A stretch of 5,419 nt of DNA from Anaerolineaceae bacterium (GTDB taxonomy: Bacteria > Planctomycetota > Phycisphaerae > FEN-1346 > JAACEH01): assembly GCA_011682595.1 (NCBI GenBank), contig JAACEH010000145.1:1-5419 (forward strand). Reading direction: 5' to 3'. Positions 1 to 4,337 of the stretch are shown here, piece after piece. The translations under genes and the position numbers were made by a program. The notes under the pieces are model-generated. The model saw only the letters and a program-made list of their open reading frames with translations, was not told the origin of the DNA and did no database searches. Numbering within the stretch: position 1 is the first letter of the stretch; every line of letters begins with the position of its first letter.

Positions 1-444
1 ACCCGACCTGCAGCCGGCGGCTGGGAGCATATCGAGTGCTGGCTATAATACGTGGTGACTGCTTCTGGTGGATAAACGGCGACGCGGTCCGCAAGCCGGC
101 CGATATTTCTTGGCCGCCGCCGGGCAGAAAGTGCTGCTTCAAGGTCCGCCGTCCATCCGCATCACCTTATCCGACAAGGGCTTACGATTCCCGCAGGGCA
201 TGCTCGAAAAGGAACTGGTCGCAGGGCTAATCGGTTTGCCACCACTTGGTTTTGGCATCATACTTACGGTGTGCAGTGGCAGGGTTTCAACAGAAGCTGA
301 GGGGAAAGGTTGCAGGTGGCTCCGGATGGGACTGGAAGCGGACAACCCGGCTACGGAAGGCTTGCAGTGAGCTTTGTCGAACTGTCGGACATGTCAAGTC
401 GGCACATACAAATCGATAGGCCTTTTTAAGGAGGAGGCGCTTTA
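1..444. other. Region without a supportable gene
   Basis: No reading frame here looks like a convincing gene. One + frame is open from the left edge to a stop at 228-230 and contains the stretch FWWINGDAVRKPADISWPPPG (positions about 60-125). This faintly recalls the beta-sandwich tail seen at the C-terminus of penicillin-binding protein 1C, but the following residues turn arginine- and serine-rich and lose any such look. A second + frame (68-370) is open for 100 codons but has no recognisable domain. The stretch could be a decayed gene end followed by the leader of the PEP-CTERM gene. A perfect 8-base palindrome GACATGTC sits at 388-395, about 50 bases before the first possible start of the next gene; it could be an operator half or chance. 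I see no clear -35/-10 promoter. Confidence 0.4.
428..437 (+). promoter_or_regulatory. Strong Shine-Dalgarno before a GTG codon
   Basis: The purine run AAGGAGGAGG ends 7 bases before a GTG at 445 that is in frame with the PEP-CTERM gene. It is the best ribosome binding site in the window by eye, yet the GTG start would put 24 extra residues in front of an otherwise standard signal peptide. It may serve a short leader, an alternative start, or translation-coupled initiation at 517. Confidence 0.5.
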
Positions 445-503
445 GTGAGAAAAGCACTTGTGGTTATTGTGCCCATAATGACCAATCATGCACTTTTTCG
501 CAG

Positions 504-510
504 AAGGGAG
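504..510 (+). promoter_or_regulatory. Shine-Dalgarno that decides the 517 start
   Basis: AAGGGAG-like purines lie 6 bases before the ATG at 517. The peptide from this ATG begins MKTKFVALLAV, a regular secretion signal, so this site is preferred as the main initiation site over the upstream GTG at 445 and the ATG at 478. Confidence 0.55.
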
Positions 511-516
511 CAGAAG

Positions 517-1230
517 ATGAAGACGAAATTCGTTGCATTGTTAGCTGTTTGTATGTTGTGCGCCACGGCCCAGGCGAATCCGATTGTCAACGGTGATTTT
601 TCCAGCGGTTTTGCCGCCAGCACCACCCAGGCCTACTTCACAGGAAGTAACGTGACCTCGGGTGGCATTGACGATGGCTGGGTTGTTCTTAACTACGGCG
701 GCGGCGATACCTGGAAGATCACAGGCGGCGAGGCTGTACGAGACAGCAGCTACCTCCGGTATGATGAAGGCGGCTTCGGGCAATTCGTTACCACCCCGAG
801 CGGCGGCGGCTATGACAATGGCGATACGGTGACATTCAGTTTCGACTACGATTTCGCCGGCGGCAACGCTGGGCTGAGCTATCAACTGTTCGGCATCATC
901 TGGGTCGGGCCGGCGGTAAGCTGGGATACATACCAAGACTATATGTTTCTTCGTGACCCGCGCAACAGCGGAACCGGAAGTGGCCGTTACGACTTTTACG
1001 AATTGGATGCCGGCAACATCAACACGGTGAGTGCTGCCTCGTACTCCGCTGGCATCGCGCTTACAAGGCAATACGATTACTTCGGGGTGGTGTTCACAAC
1101 CGACTTAGACGTCGCCAGCAACCACGTGACGATCGATAACGTCGCACTTACCGCCGTTCCCGAGCCGGCCACGATGGGCCTGTTGGGCCTGGGCATGCTG
1201 GGCCTGGTGTTGCGGCGCAAGAGGAAGTAG
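517..1230 (+). CDS. PEP-CTERM sorting domain exported protein
   Basis: A predicted secreted, surface-sorted protein of 237 residues when started at the ATG at 517. Residues 1-20 are a clear Sec signal peptide: a charged MKTK start, a hydrophobic core, and an AQA-N cleavage site. The mature part opens with NPIVNGDFSSGF and DGWVV, the usual opening of galactose-binding/CBM-like jelly-roll modules in environmental bacteria. It continues as an aromatic- and glycine-rich beta-sandwich, ending in a strand with HVTIDNVALT. The C-terminus has the full tripartite PEP-CTERM signal: VPEPA at 214-218, a hydrophobic helix at about 219-231, and a basic RRKRK tail. Proteins of this class are processed by an exosortase in the inner membrane and are often linked to exopolysaccharide or biofilm; neither partner lies in this window. 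A longer form from the GTG at 445 (261 residues) is possible but would bury the signal peptide. The binding target is unknown. The gene stands alone and converges on the regulator gene. Confidence 0.85.
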   Translation: MKTKFVALLAVCMLCATAQANPIVNGDFSSGFAASTTQAYFTGSNVTSGGIDDGWVVLNYGGGDTWKITGGEAVRDSSYLRYDEGGFGQFVTTPSGGGYDNGDTVTFSFDYDFAGGNAGLSYQLFGIIWVGPAVSWDTYQDYMFLRDPRNSGTGSGRYDFYELDAGNINTVSAASYSAGIALTRQYDYFGVVFTTDLDVASNHVTIDNVALTAVPEPATMGLLGLGMLGLVLRRKRK

Positions 1231-1241
1231 TAGTTAGTGTA

Positions 1242-1313
1242 GGGGTGCACCCTTGTGGGTGCCCGCGAATGTGAGTTTCTTCGTCTTCGCGGGCGACCCG
1301 CAAGGGTTGCCCC
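1242..1313. repeat. Long imperfect inverted repeat (28-base arms)
   Basis: Arms 1242-1269 and 1286-1313 are imperfect reverse complements around a 16-base loop. The inner 9 bases pair perfectly (GCCCGCGAA with TTCGCGGGC), and the outer part matches in GGGG, ACCCTTG and GGGT blocks with a few mismatches and a one-base slip. Nested alternatives exist, such as GCACCC-TTGT-GGGTGC at 1247-1262. It starts 12 bases after the PEP-CTERM stop codon, so it could end transcription or protect the mRNA 3' end. No T-run follows, so a classical intrinsic terminator is not shown. The size and arm structure also fit a small repeat element of the MITE or REP kind. Confidence 0.7.
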
Positions 1314-1318
1314 GTCTG

Positions 1319-1332
1319 GGCCGTACACGGCC
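1319..1332. repeat. Small hairpin
   Basis: GGCCG and CGGCC form a 5-bp stem around the loop TACA, just after the long inverted repeat. On its own it could be chance in GC-rich DNA; it is listed because it belongs to a run of consecutive hairpins. Confidence 0.35.
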
Positions 1333-1362
1333 GCGAATCCTGATCGCCGCGCTTTCAGAGAT

Positions 1363-1389
1363 GGCATGGGCTGCTTGCCAGCCCATGCC
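1363..1389. repeat. Perfect 11-bp hairpin (REP-like)
   Basis: GGCATGGGCTG (1363-1373) and CAGCCCATGCC (1379-1389) are perfect reverse complements around the 5-base loop CTTGC. The compact, symmetric, GC-rich form resembles the extragenic palindromes scattered through many bacterial genomes. It lies between two convergent genes, a typical place for such units. No T-tract follows on either strand. Confidence 0.65.
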
Positions 1390-1411
1390 GTGTCGTAGAA
1401 TCACTGAACAT

Positions 1412-1432
1412 GTGGCAAGCGGCGTATGCCAC
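1412..1432. repeat. Short hairpin with complementarity to its neighbour
   Basis: GTGGCA (1412-1417) and TGCCAC (1427-1432) form a 6-bp stem with a 10-base loop. Bases 1413-1420 (TGGCAAGC) are also the exact reverse complement of 1373-1380 in the preceding hairpin, so the two structures could exclude each other or pair loop to arm. Confidence 0.45.
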
Positions 1433-1439
1433 CCACCGA

Positions 1440-1465
1440 CCGGCGGAGCGTGCCGACGCTGCCGG
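1440..1465. repeat. Bulged 10-bp hairpin
   Basis: CCGGC (1440-1444) pairs with GCCGG (1461-1465), and AGCGT (1447-1451) pairs with ACGCT (1456-1460) around the loop GCCG. Two unpaired G at 1445-1446 form a bulge. This is the fifth consecutive hairpin of the intergenic stretch. Confidence 0.45.
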
Positions 1466-1479
1466 GGAAGGTAATCGAT

Positions 1480-1531
1480 CATGGCCACGCCCCTCGACGG
1501 AACTCGGGAACTGCGTCAAGCGTGGACCATG
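1480..1531. repeat. 11-bp hairpin with one bulge near the regulator stop
   Basis: CATGGCCACGC (1480-1490) pairs with GCGTGG (1520-1525) and CCATG (1527-1531), leaving one A bulged and a loop of 29 bases. It ends 12 bases beyond the stop codon of the - strand regulator gene, the right place for a 3'-end structure of that transcript. No T-run accompanies it. Confidence 0.45.
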
Positions 1532-1542
1532 CCTGTCCGATT

Positions 1543-2697
1543 TCATCGGGGCTCGTCGTCGTCGGCAGGGGCCTCACCGATACTTGCCGTCTGACGGATT
1601 TTCAGCGGAACGCGGATGGTGGTGGGAGGATAATCGTCACCGCTGAGCATTTTCTCAACCATTTCGATCATACATTGAACCGTCCTCTGGTGGTCGATCT
1701 GGACGGTCGTCAGCGGCGGGCGGCGGGGCCCCGTGGAGATGCCTCGAGGCAGCGGCTCGAAGGTGGCCAAACTGATCTGGCGGGGGACCTCGAGATCGGC
1801 GAACTGTGGGTCGTCCAGAAAACTCTTCGCCCAGGGGCTGTGCGTGAAGACCAGGGCCGTCGGTCTGTCTCGCCCCTGGAAAATCATCCTGAACGTGCGG
1901 TTCCAAACCCCCAGATGGTGACGCCACAGCGGAACGTACAGCGGCATGCTGCAGGTCTCCAGCAGTCCGTTGTCCTTCAGGTAGTCGAGCCACCCGCCGA
2001 CCAGTGGGCGGGGGACGCTTGGATCGGGTGAACTTGAAGGGTCGACCAGACAGAGATTGCGGTGGCCGAGTTTCACAAGGCGATTGGCGATGTCCCGGCT
2101 GGCCGCGTAATCGTCGACGATCACCGCCGGCAGATCGAGCCCGGGGACGCGATGGTCGAAGATCACCAGGGGAAAGCCCTGTTCGTGCAACATGGACAGG
2201 GAGACCAGGTAGACCGGCTCGAAAGCAAGAACGATGGCCGCATCGTATTCCTTCCGGGCCAGCGACCTGGCGACGGCCATCTGCTCGCGCGGCGCCCATC
2301 CGAGCAACGTGGCCTGTATTTTCCTCCGCTCGGCTTCCCGGGTCACGTCGTTGACCATCAGGCCCCAAAGGGGGCTGGATTTGGCCAGCGGCAGGTAGTC
2401 GTCGGGAACGAGAATGGCCACCTGCCGGATGGCCAGCCGCTGCGAATGCTCAAGGAGCAACTTCCGGGCCCGCTCCTGCGCCCCGGGCAGGACAACCACG
2501 GGCCGCCGTTGCCGCACATTAAGCAGTTCATAGCCGACGGCCCGCTTGAGCGCCGCCTGAAGGGATTTCCGCGAGACGGCGAACTCGGCCGCCAACCGCC
2601 GGCTCGGGGGCAGTCGCGTCCCCGGCGGCCAGCAGCCGGAGGCCAGCCTCCGGAGCAGCATTTTCATGATTCCGCTCAGAATCGGTGGCCGTCCCAT
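1543..2697 (-). CDS. GntR/LacI chimeric transcriptional regulator (AraR-like architecture)
   Basis: A DNA-binding transcription factor of 384 residues, likely a sugar-responsive repressor. Residues 8-71 are a GntR-type winged helix-turn-helix: GCWPPGTRLPPSRRLAAEF followed by AVSRKSLQAALKRAV matches the family pattern of PG-x-LPS-x-R-x-LA and a VSR-x-TV-x-AL recognition helix. After a linker, residues 91 to about 375 form a periplasmic-binding-protein-like effector domain of the LacI/GalR kind. Hallmarks are QVAILVPD, DAAIVLAF, FPLVIFDHRVPGLDLPAVIVDDY, LVKLGHRNLCLVD, RPTALVFT and LTTVQIDH. This fusion is the architecture of Bacillus AraR. I chose the ATG at 2697, preceded by a purine-rich GGGAAGGGAAG stretch; a TTG at 2730 would add 11 residues. 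The gene lies 72 bases downstream of a broken beta-helix/dockerin gene on the same strand, which suggests control of carbohydrate use. The effector and operator are unknown. Confidence 0.85.
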   Translation of the reverse strand: MGRPPILSGIMKMLLRRLASGCWPPGTRLPPSRRLAAEFAVSRKSLQAALKRAVGYELLNVRQRRPVVVLPGAQERARKLLLEHSQRLAIRQVAILVPDDYLPLAKSSPLWGLMVNDVTREAERRKIQATLLGWAPREQMAVARSLARKEYDAAIVLAFEPVYLVSLSMLHEQGFPLVIFDHRVPGLDLPAVIVDDYAASRDIANRLVKLGHRNLCLVDPSSSPDPSVPRPLVGGWLDYLKDNGLLETCSMPLYVPLWRHHLGVWNRTFRMIFQGRDRPTALVFTHSPWAKSFLDDPQFADLEVPRQISLATFEPLPRGISTGPRRPPLTTVQIDHQRTVQCMIEMVEKMLSGDDYPPTTIRVPLKIRQTASIGEAPADDDEPR

Positions 2698-2769
2698 GGG
2701 TCTTCCCTTCCCTTCACTGCGGGGGGCCAACGCTGCCCCACCCTGCTCGACTGCCGGTGTCAGGCCATC

Positions 2770-3089
2770 CTAGGGGAGCGTGTGGCCCAACAGCCCGCGC
2801 AGCACCGCCATGTCTGCTGTTGTAACCGTTCCAGACAGATCAACGTCGTAGACGGCTGTGCCTGCGTCCAGTTCCTGACCGGCGGCGCCATGACGACGAT
2901 GTTGTCGCGGTACGTGTAGCCGTCGGCGGCGTGATTAACCATGCCCCAGCCGCCGGCCAGCATCGTGTTGTGCTCGAAGGTGGTGTTGAGCGTGTTGTTC
3001 CAACCGAGAATGATCATGTAGGCCGAGGCCCCGATGATCGTGTTACCGCGATAGATCGTGTCCTCGGTGCTCTCCATCATGTAGCTCTG
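2770..3089 (-). pseudogene. 3' remnant of a beta-helix protein with dockerin-like tail, frameshifted
   Basis: This is the end of a secreted-type protein, broken twice. The upstream part (3089 down to about 2885) reads MMESTEDTIYRGNTII, then NTTFEHNTML and GYTYRDNIVV. The recurring 'x-N-T/I' turns are those of right-handed parallel beta-helix (pectate lyase-like) proteins. Just after NIVVMAPPV the frame is lost. In another frame the sequence continues GQELDAGTAVYDVDLSGTV, then TTADMAVLRGLLGHTLP, ending in TAG at 2770-2772. DVDLSGTVTTAD has the D-x-D-x-S-G-x-x-x-x-x-D spacing of a dockerin/EF-hand calcium loop, common at C-termini of planctomycete exported enzymes. A stop (3090-3092) and then IS sequence lie immediately upstream, so the N-terminal part with signal peptide and any catalytic residues is gone. 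The parent was probably a polysaccharide lyase or hydrolase, but the substrate cannot be read. Confidence 0.65.
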
Positions 3090-3161
3090 TTAGCTTGTCC
3101 CCATGCGCTAGACAGATTCCGGGCTGGGATAAGGTGGAACCGCCTGCAGGGGTAACGTTCC

Positions 3162-3210
3162 CGCTGCTGTCGCGGAGGGAGCCCGTAGGGCGACCGGAGC
3201 GACAGCAGCG
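3162..3210. repeat. 12-bp inverted repeat inside the IS remnant
   Basis: CGCTGCTGTCGC (3162-3173) and GCGACAGCAGCG (3199-3210) are perfect reverse complements around 25 bases. That loop itself holds the small hairpin GCCC-GTA-GGGC (3181-3191). It lies between the conserved transposase end and the IS end. It could be a transcription stop or a transposition-related structure of the element. Confidence 0.6.
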
Positions 3211-3214
3211 ATCA

Positions 3215-3237
3215 CGATGCGGGACCGCCCCGCATCG
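3215..3237. repeat. 9-bp perfect hairpin inside the IS remnant
   Basis: CGATGCGGG (3215-3223) and CCCGCATCG (3229-3237) pair perfectly around the loop ACCGC. It stands 4 bases from the larger inverted repeat, making a tandem pair of hairpins near the end of the IS. Confidence 0.6.
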
Positions 3238-3532
3238 CCACCTGTCCCCGGCATCGGCCAGAGCAGGTATCTCGATTCTATCGTTTCTCGACGGCCTGGC
3301 AAGAAGCTTTTGATCGCTCGTCGAGAGGGCCAGGCCGTATACCTCGGCCGGCGTCCTGCGGCCCAGGCTGCGATGCCGACGCAGATGATCGTAATACGCG
3401 AAGTACCGCGCCAGACCCAGGCGGGCCTCCGCCGGCGTCTCGTAGTCCCGAAGATACACATCTTCGTACTTCACCGTCCGCCACAGCCGCTCGACCATGA
3501 TGAGAGTCGAACGCCCGGCCCACGCCATTCAT

Positions 3533-4297
3533 TCACATTGAATTTGCTCTCGGCCACCTCGTAGACCATCTTGCCAAAGACGTCGCCGGGGTCGGGAATT
3601 GCCCCTTTTTCAACAAGGTACATCTGCTTGACAGGATAGGCCACCACGTCGGCCAGTTGCAGCCCCCCCCCATGTTGGCAACTTTGGGACGAATCTTCAA
3701 CTTTCTGCTTGTCAGGGCCCTCTGATGGTGGTCGTATCCAAACATCAGTGTGCCGCTCTCATAGACTCGCTCGTAGGCTTGCCGGAGTTGAAGGTCTTCT
3801 TCCTTTCCGCGCGATTCCGCCAGGACGTCTCCCACTGCATTCTTGTAGTTGAGCCAGCCGCTGTAGCGATCCAGCATGGCGGCCAAGCAGTAGTGGTAGG
3901 GATGAAAGGGACTTGGGTACTTCAGGTGTTCCTTCTTGTCTATGATCACACAGACCATTTTGAACTTGGCGGCCGCAACGATCTCTAACAGCCCATCGTC
4001 AAATCTTCTTCGAACAGCATTGTCTCTCAGGATGCCGAATGGACCTTTTCGGTTGATGATGTCGGAACGGTGCAAGATAACCGGCTTGTCCGGCCGAGGA
4101 CCGAATGTCTCTCGCTTGAATTGCTCCAACTGGTCAACGAAGACATTGTAGTCGTCATGCAAGCTGAACCACACGCCGACCAATGCCAGATATCGGTGAG
4201 CCGGATCGCCAAGCAACTGGTACGTGTGGTCTCCGGACTCGTCGATGTACAGCCTGTAGCGAGCGGGTTTGCCGGCTCCATTCGCTGCTCTACTCAT
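3533..4297 (-). CDS. DUF3800 family protein, frameshifted near its C-terminus
   Basis: The protein starts at the ATG at 4297, with AGAGGA 6 bases upstream. Residues 14-23, YRLYIDESGD, are the N-terminal signature of DUF3800; Asp19 and Glu20 are the conserved acidic pair. LHRSDI (75-80), VCVIIDKKEH (115-124) and the acidic helix around 157-168 also fit the family. The biochemical role of DUF3800 is not established; an RNase H-like, metal-dependent nuclease role has been suggested from conserved acidic residues, so treat that as a hypothesis. At residues 210-212 the coding strand has nine G (3663-3671). Beyond it the called frame gives CNWPTWWP, but another frame gives GLQLADVVAYPVKQMYLVEKG and then AIPDPGDVFGKMVYEVAESKFN, the family's conserved QLAD ending. 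One added G or two removed would restore it. The restored frame then runs into IS sequence and stops at 3471, so the last residues are lost. It lies 40 bases after apgM on the same strand and may be cotranscribed. Confidence 0.7.
   Translation of the reverse strand: MSRAANGAGKPARYRLYIDESGDHTYQLLGDPAHRYLALVGVWFSLHDDYNVFVDQLEQFKRETFGPRPDKPVILHRSDIINRKGPFGILRDNAVRRRFDDGLLEIVAAAKFKMVCVIIDKKEHLKYPSPFHPYHYCLAAMLDRYSGWLNYKNAVGDVLAESRGKEEDLQLRQAYERVYESGTLMFGYDHHQRALTSRKLKIRPKVANMGGGCNWPTWWPILSSRCTLLKKGQFPTPATSLARWSTRWPRANSM
3663..3671 (-). repeat. G9 homopolymer at the DUF3800 frame break
   Basis: Nine consecutive C on the + strand (G on the coding strand) lie exactly where the DUF3800 reading frame shifts. 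The tract is long enough to slip during replication, and also long enough to cause a sequencing or assembly error. Seven or ten G would join the two halves of the gene in frame. Confidence 0.75.
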
Positions 4298-4303
4298 GGC
4301 GCG

Positions 4304-4309
4304 TCCTCT
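4304..4309 (-). promoter_or_regulatory. Shine-Dalgarno of the DUF3800 gene
   Basis: AGAGGA lies 6 bases before the ATG at 4297. It supports this start and suggests separate translation from the upstream apgM, whose stop is 40 bases away. Confidence 0.5.
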
Positions 4310-4337
4310 ATGTTGTCAAGACGTTTCCGATGGCTCA

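Larger units (their letters stand above)
3043..3532 (-). pseudogene. IS3-family transposase, C-terminal remnant
   Basis: Only the last third of an IS3-family OrfB (DDE integrase core) remains. The diagnostic stretch runs VERLWRTVKYEDVYLRDYE, then PAEARLGLARYFAYYDHLRR, then HRSLGRRTPAEVYG. It carries the catalytic glutamate region, but both aspartates of the DDE triad are missing. Upstream, MNGVGRAFDS (from 3532) is in a different frame from IMVERLW; removing one C near 3496 would restore DSIMVERLW, so there is also a one-base frameshift. Downstream, the frame stays open through the IS end into the neighbouring beta-helix remnant, stopping at 3043. It cannot be active. The 5' side is joined directly to the DUF3800 gene. 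Confidence 0.8.
3096..3532 (-). mobile_element. Truncated IS3-family insertion sequence
   Basis: The element remnant extends from the fusion with the DUF3800 gene near 3532 to a likely right end near 3096. There the + strand reads TGTCCCCATGC, a typical short TG-starting terminal repeat of this IS group. Just outside it, the beta-helix sequence begins (3089). The left end and orfA are absent, so terminal repeats and target duplication cannot be checked within the window. The exact outer base is uncertain by several bases. Confidence 0.55.

Noticed and set aside
3..230. Possible C-terminal fragment of a penicillin-binding protein 1C-like protein
   Set aside because: Only about 20 residues look suggestive, the rest does not fit, and the upstream part is outside the window. 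The evidence is too weak for a gene call.
399..416. Possible sigma-54 promoter upstream of the PEP-CTERM gene
   Set aside because: GGCAC at 401-405 resembles the -24 element, and PEP-CTERM genes are sometimes under RpoN control. However, the -12 element reads AATC instead of TTGC, so the match is not adequate.
541..1071. A 176-codon open frame opposite the PEP-CTERM gene
   Set aside because: It is fully antisense to a gene with a clear signal peptide and PEP-CTERM tail, and has no recognisable motif of its own.
1242..1531. Integron attC site or CRISPR repeats
   Set aside because: The stems are different from one another with no regular repeat-spacer period, and no RYYYAAC/GTTRRRY core pair flanks them.
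2062..2919. A 285-codon open frame on the + strand
   Set aside because: It lies opposite the regulator gene and the beta-helix remnant, has proline/glutamine/arginine-rich low-complexity composition, and shows no domain. It is a GC-driven shadow of the - strand genes.
3095..3564. Open frames on the + strand across the IS remnant (3095-3313 and 3217-3564)
   Set aside because: They are antisense to the recognisable transposase remnant and carry no identifiable domain.
4310..4337. TTGACA sequence between apgM and the DUF3800 gene as a -35 box
   Set aside because: It sits too close to the ribosome binding site and start codon to leave room for a -10 box and a transcription start.
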